From assembly GCA_007922305.1 (NCBI GenBank), contig ML677341.1:67660409-67724408 (forward strand): DNA of 64,000 nt, in the 5' to 3' direction. Position numbers and translations under genes: made by a program. This stretch comes from Dermatemys mawii (lineage: Eukaryota; Chordata; Testudines; Dermatemydidae). Shown one piece after another: positions 35,240-46,051 of the stretch. Under the pieces are notes generated by a model. The model had not been told where the DNA came from, made no database searches, and saw only the letters and a program-made list of their open reading frames with translations. Positions within the stretch are counted from its first letter, which is position 1. Every line of letters begins with the position of its first letter.

Positions 35240-36944
35240 ATGCCTCGTACTTGTGTGAACAGTGCAGATAACTTCTGCTATGTTTGTGGTGAAGTGACTT
35301 TTGCATCACAAAAGCGCAGTATAACCACTATTGTTAAGAAAGCCTACCACCTTTATTTTGGCTGCAAAATTGGAGATCAGGACAAGAGGTGGGACCCACA
35401 CATATGCTGCAACACTTGTGCAACAAATCTTCGCCAGTGGTTGAACAGGAAAAGGAAATCTATGCCTTTTGCAGTGCCAATGATTTGGAGAGAGCCAACA
35501 GATCATACCAGCAATTGTTACTTCTGCATGGTGCCTCCAGTTGGGAAAGGTGTGTCAAAGAAGAAAAAGTGGACTCTGCATTATCCAAACATTCCATCAG
35601 CTAGACGCCCAATACCCCACGGAGAAGGACTGCCGGTTCCTGATGCACCAGAATCATTCTCACTTGAGTCAGATGAGGAAGAGGAAGAAGATGAAAATTT
35701 TGGTCCTGAACCATCAATGTCACAGGACCCACATTTTCTCCCATCCTCCTCCTCTGAACCACACCTCATAACACAAGCTGAACTGAATGATCTTGTCAGG
35801 GATTTGGAACTACCCAAGAGTAAGGCAGAGCTGTTGGGCTCCAGACTACAGCAGTGGAATCTCCTGGCAGGTGATGTTAGGGTTTCCATGTTCCGTGACC
35901 GTCAAAAGGATCTTGTCCCATTCTTCTTCATGGAAGGTGATCTTGTAGCCTGCAACAACATCGATGGTGTGATGGCAGCCCTCAACATTGTTCACGATCC
36001 AGATGAGTGGAGACTCTTCATTGATTCATCGAAGAAGAGTCTTAAAGCTGTTTTGCTGCGTAATGGCAATGTTTTGCCATCAATTCCAGTTGGTCATGCA
36101 GTCCATATGAAGGAAACCTATGACAACATGAAACAACTTTTGAAGTGCATAAACTATGACCAACATCAGTGGCAGCTTTGTGGCGATTTGAAGGTTGTTG
36201 CACTCTTGCTTGGTCTGCAGACTGGACACACAAAGTACTGCTGTTTTCTCTGCGAATGGGATAGTCGTGCAAGAGATTCCCACTACATCAAGAAAGACTG
36301 GCCACTCCGACAGTCATTGGAGCCTGGGAGGAAAAGTGTTCAGCATCCACCACTTGTTAAATCAAGGAAGATTTTGTTACCACCCTTACACATCAAGCTG
36401 GGTCTGATGAAGAACTTTGTCAAGGCCATTGACAAAACACAAGCAGCTTTCAAGTACCTCTGTGGAAAATTTCCAAGGTTAAGTTTTAAGGTTTAAGATA
36501 AAGGAAGGTGTCTTTGTTGGTCCTCAGATTTGTGAACTTCTTCGAGATGATGCATTTGACCATGCACTGCGTGGGAAGGAAAAGACGGCATGGAAAGCCT
36601 TCCAGTGAGTGGCAATACATTTTCTCGGAAACAACAAGGCAGACAATTACAGGTTGTTGGTGGAAAACCTTCTCAAGGCATACAAAAGCCTTGGTTGCAA
36701 CATGTCACTAAAGACACATTTTTTGCACTCTCATCTAGATTTTTTTCCATCGAACTGCGGAGCAGTGAGTGACGAGCACGGCGAGCGATATCACCAGGAC
36801 ATTGCAACAATGGAGAAACGCTATCAGGGCAAATGGAGCCCATCAATGCTTGCAGACTATTGCTGGACAGTGACAAGAAATGCTGCATTTAATGAATACA
36901 AGAGACAAGCCAAGAAGCGCCGAGTAGACACCGAAGAGAACTAA
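35240..36944 (+). pseudogene. Transposase-like protein gene, nearly intact, one frameshift and one stop
   Basis: A 418-codon open frame starts MPRTCVNSADNFCYVCGE. It has Cys pairs at residues 13/16, 56-57/60 and 93/96 that look like zinc ligands, an acidic run (residues 145-152), then a long conserved core: LITQAELNDLVRDLELPKSK, DEWRLFIDSSKKSLKAVLL, LCGDLKVVALLLGLQTGHTK (Asp316), YCCFLCEWDSR and PPLHIKLGLMKNFVKA. A short insertion near 36484-36494 ends it early. The rest reads in the shifted frame as KIKEGVFVGPQICELLRDD, one TGA stop at 36606, then FLHSHLDFFPSN, SDEHGERYHQDI and KWSPSMLADYCW to the stop at 36944. Uninterrupted, it would be about 565 residues. Similar multicopy proteins occur in fish and invertebrate genomes; the acidic positions suggest a DDE-type nuclease, but I cannot name the superfamily. 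It is antisense inside a CDK17 intron. Confidence 0.75.
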
Positions 36945-37554
36945 ACTATGTACATAATAGTTTTTTGCCTTTTGTTTCATAATACATTTTATTTATATAA
37001 CCCTTTTGCTGATTTTTAAAGTGTTACATAAACAGGACAGGTGAATATTATCATGTAAAGCAATCAAACACATGAAAAGACCTAGGTTTACAATTTATGA
37101 TTAAAACTCTACTATCTACACAATATACATAGACATAAAATGTAAAAACTTAAATATCTTAGAAACAGTAGCCAATCAGTTGTTTTAATTGTCATATTTG
37201 AATTCAGCACATCAAAATACATAATAAATATCACATTTTATCTCTGAAGCAGACGACTTCTAAAAAATTGTAGACCAGTGTATTTAAGAAAATCATCAAC
37301 TGGGAGCACCAAAGTTACAAGCAATATTATCGAAATCCAATGGAAGTTTAAAACAAACTGGCAACTTAGAAACCTATGAATTCTGCCAGTCTGTACCTAT
37401 CAAAGTAAAAACTGAATTGTTGGTATACTATTAACATCACTATTGAGCTGCCTACGCATAGCAACAACTGTGGATTCCATATAAAAAAAAATCTCAATCT
37501 CAATAGGATTTCCACTTGAAGTACATAATTCATTGATTTGTCTCATACAAATGT
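36945..37554 (+). other. Probable 3' flank of transposase-like element
   Basis: AT-rich DNA after the stop at 36944. No terminal repeat matching the left flank was found, so the element boundary is undefined. The following 37735-39040 is also unassigned. Confidence 0.35.
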
Positions 37555-37680
37555 AACAACTGCCATATTAAAATGGACCAACAGCCTGTCTAGTCCAAAG
37601 CTTGTCTCAAACAGTAGCCAGTACAAGATGCTTCAAAAAAGTTAGTAAAGCTCCATAGTGCAAGTGAAGTAGTTATACTA
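37555..37680. mobile_element. Reptile interspersed-repeat fragment
   Basis: GGACCAACAGCCTGTCTAGT, AAACAGTAGCCAGTACAAGA and TGCTTCA resemble a common 3'-tail repeat of reptile genomes. The family was not determined. Confidence 0.35.
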
Positions 37681-37718
37681 TAATATAGCAAAAAAATTAA
37701 TTTGGCTTTTAACCATTT

Positions 37719-37734
37719 GGGGGGGGGGGGGGGG
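37719..37734. repeat. Homopolymer G run (16)
   Basis: Sixteen consecutive G bases occur here. The true length is likely variable and prone to sequencing error. Confidence 0.9.
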
Positions 37735-39040
37735 TCAATAAACTACTTACAGTAGATACAAAAGAGTGAGTTCAGAAAGAGGGCAAAAGGCACTAATGCT
37801 AAGGCCCTCCCTGGAATATTCTTAGCAGTAGGAGCTAGACACCAAGGCACTTTGTGGAGATGCCACATAGTGCAGATTTAGTTCTTTGCTGACCGACCTG
37901 AGGCTTGCTGGCTGCAGAAGCAGAGAAAGAATGAACTAGGCTGGGGAAAATGAGAGCATATGAAAGCAAATGTGGGAACAGGAACACTTTGATGTTGCTA
38001 GCTGGGCCCTGCTTAGCTGCATGAGCAACTCAGAATCTTATGTTAGGCTGAGTCCCCGTCTTCATTCCAAAGAGACATCGCTTGTCCCATAGTTTAGGGA
38101 CAAAGCTAGAGGAAGATGGGGAAGGAACAATATCAAAAGAGTCCTCAAAAAAACCTTAGGGACATAAATAAGTTAAAAGCTTGAAGAGCTTACAATTAAT
38201 TACCAGTTTCTTGATTCCATTTATTTAGAGAGTCATAACTTTAGTGGTATAACTCATCCAAGTTTCTAGTCCTCTTGGTATAATTTTTCTACTAGTTGGC
38301 TTTCCTTGGACTCTGGCGTAAAAAGCCTTCAAAATCAGTAGAGAAATGTAAAAGAAAGGTCTTAGAACAGATTGTTACTCATAGCTTTGTGTGTCTCATA
38401 TGGTACAAATATAATATATTTTAAAACCTTAAGTATAAAGATTTAAAAATCTACAAATGGAGAAGACTGCTTTCTAGAATCTGAAAGAGACTGAACCTCT
38501 GAATATTATAACCTCAGATTACTAGTCAAACTTTTATAAAGCCAAACTGAAGAACAATAGCCAAGAGTTAAATGCTAATATTGCTTCGCCAAACTCATGT
38601 TCTTATCTACTTTTGACCTGGTCCAAAAATGTATCACTTGGAAATGAAATACATAGCCTTAAAAGTTACTAGGATTATTTTTTTTCTGGCTGGGGTTGCT
38701 GATACCACAACATCCTTGCTGTTGCAAAGAACTGAGCATTGAAAGCTTTGGAGAGGGTATAGTTAAGGTTTACAATGCCGCCAACATTTTATTTTCCATC
38801 TGGCTGTGTTTTTCTGACTCAGAGAGCAAATAACCAACAGTACCCTGCTCTTAAAACAGTACACACACGCCCAACCTGAGTGGGTCCGAACTTACTCCCT
38901 CCTTTGTTTTTCCTTTATTGTTAGCTTAAGTAACAGCAAACTTCAGCCAAAGCTTGCTCCTGATCTTGGCAATTTCTATAGTTGCTCTCTGTAGAATCCC
39001 TATGCTCCTGCCCCTATTTTCCCTAATTCCTCTGCCTTAG

Positions 39041-39311
39041 ACTTGGTGTAGACTAGAAAATTAGGTCACCATAACTATGTTGCTCTGGGGTGTGAAAAAT
39101 CCGTACCCCTAAGCGGCATAGATAAGCCAATCTAGGTTGCCATGTAAATAGAGCCAGGTCGATGGAAGACTTGTTCCATTGATTTGCTTCCACCTCCTAG
39201 AGAGTCTGATTACCTATGCTAATGAGAAAATCCCTCCCATTGGTGTAGGTAGCACCTACACGGAAGTGCTACTGCAGTGCAGCTGTAGCATTGTATGTGT
39301 AGGCAAACCCT
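39041..39311 (+). mobile_element. Palindromic MITE (AGGCCTGGTCT... family)
   Basis: Ends ACTTGGTGTAGACTAGAAAA and TGTGTAGGCAAACCC are degenerate inverted repeats. GGTGTGAAAAATCCGTACCC and GTCGATGGAAGA are family landmarks. It is in the opposite orientation to the copy at 11341. Confidence 0.75.
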
Positions 39312-39539
39312 TAGTAAAGGGCACCAAGTGCTTGTATTCTTCTGGGTGGGTGATAACTAAATTCTTCTAATCTGGTTCCCAGTGAGCCTTCAGAAATCGC
39401 TTGGGATTTTTATATAGGGCCTTGGCATTCAACACCCTGTCATGTATGTGAATTCAGCTGATGGATTAGTGGAAAAAGAAAAATTTTAATATTTCCATTA
39501 TATTTATTGATACTTTAATGGTACACTGTTAACCTAGCT

Positions 39540-39861
39540 CAGGGATCTTCGAACTATGGGCTGGGGGCCGAATCTGGCCCTTGGCTTCAATTTGTCTGGC
39601 CCTCCAGCTGAACAGGCACATGGAGAAGCCGCTATTGCCTCCCTCTCCCCGCCACGAGCTGCTGCCGGTGGCCCCATGTGCAGAGGGATGAGTGCCCCCG
39701 TGGCAGCAGCTGGAGCAAAGGGGGGGCGTGGCAGCAGCCAGAGGAGCAAGGGGAGATTGTGCATATATTTGCATATATTGAATTTTTTCACAGTTGCTTT
39801 GGCCTGCGAAGCCCCTTCAAAACTCTAATATGGTCCTCGTCTCAAAGTTTGGAGACCCCTG
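39540..39861. mobile_element. hAT-type MITE (CAGGGATCTTCGAAC ends)
   Basis: This 322-bp element runs from CAGGGATCTTCGAACTATGG to AGTTTGGAGACCCCTG. The 8-bp duplication ACCTAGCT is exact (39532-39539 and 39862-39869). Confidence 0.92.
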
Positions 39862-39869
39862 ACCTAGCT

Positions 39870-42339
39870 TATAAAAGCTTCAGAACCGAACCTCAACCAC
39901 CAAGCAGTTCAACTGATGAAAAAGAACTAGATGGCTTTCAGACTTTACCACATGGACTTTAGAGTATTTGCTTCAAATCAGTTCTAGCAAAAAACTGGAA
40001 TCTTCTATCATATATGAGATGAGATTTTACTAATTGTTGTTTTCAACCATCTACGATTGAGCTACATGACTCTGCAAGGAAGCAGATTGTTCAACAGTAC
40101 CTATTATCCATTCTGGTATGCTATTGTATCAGCATACATACAATAGTACCACAGAGGCTAGAAATATTATATAAAACTCTGCAGGTCACTATTTTCATGT
40201 CAACTTGAAACCCATCAATATGACCCTACAATTGACTTAACTGACAAAGGCACATTGTATACAATCTATTCATAACTTGGCATCAAGAGCTTATGCTCAC
40301 TTATCAAACAATCTGCAAACATGCCCTTTGCTCAACCCTGTCTATTAATGTTTATTTACCTGCAGCTAATACAGACTATCGCTTTTGGAGTTATAACCCC
40401 AAACATTTGGAATAATCTGCCTGTAATACTGAAATAGGTAAATGTCGAGACTGGTGTTATGAAACCTTTATTTTGTTATCTTCTGAAGCCTTACCAGTGC
40501 AAAATTCTAAGACTATGATAGCTGAATATTTCTTTCGACTATGTCAGACTGAGTGTCTTGCATTATATTGCTTGTATGACGCTGGATTATGTTGTTCCAA
40601 GACTCTTTGTCACCTTACAAAAGCCAGTCGTCTATTCCAGGCATTTATCCCAAAGCAGAAATATTTCAAAAATATATTGTAATTTTTATACATTTTTTAA
40701 GACTAACAACAACCAAAAGAGACATACAGTTGCCAACTTATTATTGTCATGGAGATCTAAGGTGAACACTACATAACACACTAATTTAGGCACTATCTTT
40801 TTACAAGGAATTCTACATTGACACCACTGTAAGAAATAATATAACATGACATACAGGAAAGTGGTAAATTGTTCTTGCAGCTACAGCAATGGTTTTAAAG
40901 CACTTACATTTCTTAATCATTTAATACTGAAGATTAAGTGTTCAGGCTATTGAGAACTGTAACAGAAAAGTAACTAAGCAGGAGTTTGGGGAATACCTCT
41001 CATTGCTCAACAATCCATTTGCTGTTTATTAAGTAGTAATGTCCAGAAAAAAATCCTTTCCAGTTCCCAATACACACAAACATGGGGCCTTTGGAGTTTG
41101 TGGGAATGTGGAAATTGAATCCTCCACAGGGTTTTGCCAGGGATGCAGATGACTTCCTGTATCTCAAGGATTAAAATGTCACTATAATGTTGTTTACTGT
41201 GACTCTTATAGCAGAAGCACCACAAAGATGGTTTAAAAAACAATTTGTGATAGAGAATATAGAAATTTTTTTCAGGTGTCTGAGTGTACTCTGAAAACGA
41301 GATCTCTTCCATGCAGGGACAAAACAGAACCGTAGTTCAGTGGGGTTTTTTTTAATTATTATTATTATTGAGTCTAACAAAGTTCGATTAGGGAGTCTAA
41401 CAAATTTCAAAGACACTTTTAGGTCCAATTCAGCACTCTTGGAGAGTGGGTTTCTAGTTTCAAGGGGATTTTCCCCCCGTAGTCAGAACGTATTGACTTA
41501 CTGGGATAGCAAAAGCAGACCTCAAGTACACGGAAAATGCTCATTCCAAGTAGAAAATCTGTCTAAACATCTAAGTAATAAAATACTGTTTACAAACCAC
41601 AATTCTCAAGTTGACACTATTTCTTCTAACAGTACATGCTCAAACACAAGAGACCTTATTATTCTTTATAAAATTACTATTTTTTCCCTTTAAAATCTAT
41701 CAGTAACCCCTAGAAACATTGCAATATATGATGTGCATCTGTGGGCAGCTTCTTGCCCGAATTATCTGAAAATGACCTCAATCAATTTTACTTAGCCAAA
41801 CTAAAACAAAAGGCACTTTCAATAACCCCAAAACCAAACTCCCACAAAGCATGCTCAGATTACAAGTTTAAATATTTGTATTTATTTAAGAGAGATATTA
41901 CTTAATATAAATTATATAAATAAATAAATAATATAAATTCAAAATTCAGATTTTATAAACACATACACACTAACTACACAGAATGAATGTATAGAACTAG
42001 AAGGGATACAATTTCTCAGAATATACTCTCCAGAAGTAGAAGTTCTTCCAGCATTTGTTAAGCAGTTCGTTATTGTTTGCAGATAATGTCAGGTTACAAC
42101 AATTATGAAATATATAGGCAATAATTTGTATCAAAGGACCTGCTTCCTATTACATTTTTTGTTTGTATAACCTGAAAATACTCTGCATTTTCAGCTAGTA
42201 AAATTTTGCACTAGCTAATAACTGCTACATTCCAAATATAGAGAGTATTTAAGCTAGTTTCATTTGCTTTGTGCATTCTCATTCCAGTGGCAAGAAACAA
42301 TTATTTCAAAAAGATAAAGCTTTCTACACATTTAGTCCA
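39870..42339. other. Intron, little recognised
   Basis: Around 40330-40500, CCCAAACATTTGGAATAATC may be a decayed LINE tail. Elsewhere only simple repeats are seen. Confidence 0.35.
41346..41371. repeat. Poly-T / (ATT)n microsatellite
   Basis: A T run is followed by five ATT units. A second simple tract, (TAAA)n, lies near 41915-41932. Confidence 0.8.
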
Positions 42340-42440
42340 TGGCCAGTTGGGGTGTAAATCTACCCCACACTAGTCTGCCATGCATTAACTGTGCATGTGG
42401 ATCCTACTGCTGTGCACAAGAAGTTCCCTAGCACATTCTG
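42340..42440. mobile_element. MITE fragment (AAATCTACCCCACACTAGTC type)
   Basis: GTAAATCTACCCCACACTAG, TGTGCATGTGGATCCTACTG and AAGTTCCCTAGCACA correspond to landmarks of the larger copy at 62710-62975. Confidence 0.5.
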
Positions 42441-42589
42441 AACTACCCTTTGAAACAGAAGAACATCAAAGTGTAGAAGAAAGACTGTGGTTGTCAACAA
42501 CTTCCCTTCCTTTGGCACAATGAAATTCTCCACACTAAGTATAAAGCTTTTATCTGTGTGGGAGACATAACATTCTTGGGGGTCAGTCT

Positions 42590-42890
42590 GCAATAATGGA
42601 ATGAACTCTCCCCACCCCCCAGTCCCTCCCCAGACTCAAGGGCTGCATGTGTCTCAGGCATATGGGCAGGCTGGGTGTGGGGACCGTGGCCCTGTCCACT
42701 GCTCCACCCCCACTCAGCCTCCTCTCCCTGAGGCCCCACCCACATTCCTACTTTCCCCAGAACCCCATCCCAAGAGCTCCCCTCCCCCTGTCCACTCGAA
42801 GGGGGGAGCAAAGGCCTCCAGGCAGAGCACAGGAGGGACTCCAAAAGCAGTAGGTTAGACTGCTTGGAGATGCTTAGCCTCCCCTGGCCT
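42590..42890. mobile_element. GC-rich unclassified repeat-like segment
   Basis: A C-rich island with no CpG enrichment stands out from the AT-rich intron, resembling the interior of the GC-rich MITE at 34297. No terminal repeats were found. Open frames here are low-complexity. Confidence 0.35.
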
Positions 42891-43795
42891 ATGACATCTG
42901 CCGCCCATGTCCAGAACTCAGGACCATCATGAACCTTGCCGCCTTCTGCTCCAAGTACAAGGAACATTTCTTTGACTTGTCCTTTTTCTAACAAATACAT
43001 AGGAACAGATATATAGCCTCTCCTTCCCAAAAAGAAAGAAAAAACTCACACCTCTCAAAACAAGACACTCCACCATACATACCTCTTCCCCTGGGGAGAG
43101 GATGAGAGCAAACACCATATGGCAGATATTAGTCATGTCACTTAATGCACTACTGGAAGGCATTCAGATATTACAGTGGTGAGGGGTGTTTAAGAACCTA
43201 TATGAAACAGAATAGCTGTCTAGCAGAATTTGTTACATACTGTAGTATGTTCTTTTGGAAAATGCACTAAAACTAAAAGTAAGGTACTTTGTCCCACTGT
43301 TCTTGAACATACTTATTTTTCATCTACTGTTGTAGAACATGCTGAGTGCCAGCATGCTACCAACCTCCACATGAGTAATTAGCACTGTAATAGTATAGCG
43401 TACATATAGCTTGTGAAGCGCTTTTGACATTTTTCAGGATGAAAGGCGTTACATTTGTCTAACGTAGTGCCATTGTTATGGCTTTCTTTTACTGACTACT
43501 TTCTGTAATAATGATAACCTGTACAATTTATTTAATCTCTTCTGGGATCTTGCTGCTATGAACAAGGTGGCTCCTCATAGATTTATTCTTTCCTTTCAGA
43601 GAGCTTCCAGAAGCAGTACTGGGAAACTGTTCATAGTAACAGGGCACGCCTGCCTTTTCGGGAAGGCTAAAGGACAAATATGGCACTGATCTTGGTTTAG
43701 GTCAGCATGAAGAAATCATGGCAGGAGTAATAGCCAGAGAGACCTGAGGACTCATAGGCTGGCCAGCTATGATTACTGGGAAAAGGATCAGAGAA

Positions 43796-44610
43796 GGAGA
43801 AGTTACTTTCACTGTACAGTGACAGAGTTCTTTGAGATATCTGACTCTATGCACGCTTCTCTTCAGGTCTGAAAATACCCCCGGCACCTTTGAGCAGAGA
43901 CTTTTGGTAACAGTGCCCATTCATAGCACACTTAGCTACTCTTGTGCCTTACATGTAGGGTGTATACAATAGTTCCTTCTCTACCACAATGTCCCATCAG
44001 GACAAGACTCCGAAGCATAGGGGAAGGAGGACGGGTAGTGGAACACCCATAGGGACAAACATCTCAAAGAACTTGAGTTACTGTTCAAGACAAGTAACCT
44101 CTCAGTCTTCTTCTAACAGTATCCCTATGTGTGCTCCACTTCAGGTGGCTCTTGAGCAGTGCACCATACTTTGGTGCTTTGGAGCCTGGATTTAAGACCA
44201 TTTGCAGAACTGTAATCCCAAAGGCAGCACTCGCCCCAAAGGCATTGTACTAACTAAGGCATAATGTTTGAGAAGATGTGAATCAAGGCTCTGTGGCTGC
44301 TTTGCCTATTATTGCAATGAGTATATTGTTCATCAGCGCAATGGAAATAGGCCGGGGTCTGGTGGAACGTCTGTAAGTCTAGAAAAGGCTGGTCATTAGC
44401 AATCACATAGCAGGAAAGGATACAACCAGAATGCCACTTGGAGTCTTTGGTAAAAGAGAGGCTCCTTTAATTCTGTCTGTGAAACAGACAGTCTGGGAGA
44501 GACCCTAAAGAGGTTAGTCCGGTGCAAATAAAAGTCCAATACCTCCTCCTATCTAAGGTGCACAGGGGGTTCTTACCTAATCAGATGAGGCTTTGGGCTG
44601 AAAAACTGGC
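43796..44610 (+). mobile_element. DIRS-like terminal fragment of a second family
   Basis: GAGTTCTTTGAGATATCTG near 43823 and ATCTCAAAGAACTTGAGTTA near 44062 form a local inverted pair around ~210 bp that includes AGTTCCTTCTCTACCACA and GGGAAGGAGGACGGGTAGTG. This is followed by GTCTTCTTCTAACAGTATCC and CTATGTGTGCTCCACTTC and an untranslated leader-like stretch to about 44610. The arrangement copies the left end of the DIRS-like element at 18637-18990 with different sequence. No coding region is attached. Confidence 0.5.
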
Positions 44611-45433
44611 AGCTAGCTTGCCAATTTTCCTAGCAGAGATGAGAGCCATGTGAATTAATTAAGCCCTTTATGGCTGCATGGATGGTTATGCATAAGATCA
44701 TTCTATTTTGCCTGGTTTTATTTAGACACAACTTGAGTTCTGCGCTGTCATGGACTTTCCTCCATCCCTCCCAAAACTATTATCTAAAGCCATCCTGGGT
44801 TTGACAATCTCCAGTGGGAATATTCTTGTCAGAATACTTGTGTAGTCTGAATTATAACAATCTTGTTAATGCTGTAAAACTAGCAGGACTTTTTTTCTTA
44901 AATAGAATGTTAATAATGTCATGTTACAAGATCGGGACTTGCAAGTGGTTGCATATGTTAGAGATCTCAATTACTAAAATACTTCCTTATCAGTCTATAA
45001 ATACATTGATTAAGCCAAAGGCCTTGAGGAGTACTAGATTTCATAATCATGGAATTTAAGTTTTGGAGCAGCTGTCTCAGAAATCCTCCTCCCACTGCAG
45101 TAATCTAGTTTTTCCTGGTGATTCACCAACCATTTCATGTTCTGTTTTTCCATCCAATTGGGGCACACTCATTACCTTCTGCACATGTTCCTTTAGCTCC
45201 TTCAGAAGTGGGAACTCTATTGTTTTCAATGCATATGCTTCAACTAGTTGGTAAGTACTACCTTATTTTTGATACATCAGTGCCTAGAATGCCAGACAGT
45301 ACTATAGATGTGGTCTCACCAGCACTGTATTCAGAGGAACTGCCTCCAATATGGTCAGTGACACTGTGTATTTGCACACACAGTCCCAAACTAGCTTTTA
45401 TTTACTTCTATGTTATCTAGCAAACACATAGTT

Positions 45434-46043
45434 CAGGGGTGGGCAAACTACGGCCCGTGGGCCAGATTCAGCCCGCAAGACCGTCCCATCCAGCCCCAAG
45501 CCGGGGAGGTTGCCCCCAGCCTCTCCCCAGAGCCACGCAGGCACCGCTGCAGGGCTGGGGTTGTGCGTTCCCCAGCTCCCAAAGAGCCGCGCCGCCCGGG
45601 CAGTGCTCTGGGGGCCGGGACTACGTGCTACCCCCTCCCCCGGAGCCACGCCGAGTAACTATGGTAAGGGGAGGGGCTAGGGGGATTTCTGGGGTGGTGG
45701 CAGTGGGGGCTCTGGAGGGGGCAGTCAGGAAGCAGGGTTGGTTGGATAGTGGGTGGGGTTCTAGGGTGGTGGTTAGGGGGTGGAAGGGTGGATAGGGGGT
45801 GGGGCAGTCAGGGAGCAGGGAAATTAGGAAGGGGGTGGGGTCCTGGGGGTGGTTAGGGGTCTCTGGAAGGGGCAGTCAGGGGACAAGGTCGGGGAGGGTT
45901 GCATGGGTCAGGGATTCTGAGGAAGCAGTCGGGGGCAGAAGTGGGAGGGGGGCAGATTGGGGACAGGGCCTTCCTTACCCAGCCCTCCATATAATTTTGC
46001 AAACCCGATGTGACCCTCAGGCCAAAAAGTTTGCCCACCCCTG
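45434..46043. mobile_element. hAT-type MITE, GC-rich (CAGGGGTGGGCAAACT ends)
   Basis: This 610-bp element has ends CAGGGGTGGGCAAACTACGG and AAAAAGTTTGCCCACCCCTG. The flanks ACATAGTT and ACATTGCT match at 6 of 8. The interior 45660-45990 is extremely G-rich on the plus strand (runs of GGGG every few bases), so G-quadruplex folding is plausible. Confidence 0.88.
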
Positions 46044-46051
46044 ACATTGCT

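Noticed and set aside
35240..36496. The 418-codon frame as a host single-copy gene
   Set aside because: It has a frameshift and a stop relative to its own continuing similarity, lies antisense in an intron among transposons, and the motif set is one I associate with multicopy elements.
42494..43030. 178-codon minus-strand frame
   Set aside because: Low-complexity Gly/Ser/Pro composition over a GC-rich repeat-like segment and no splice or codon signal.
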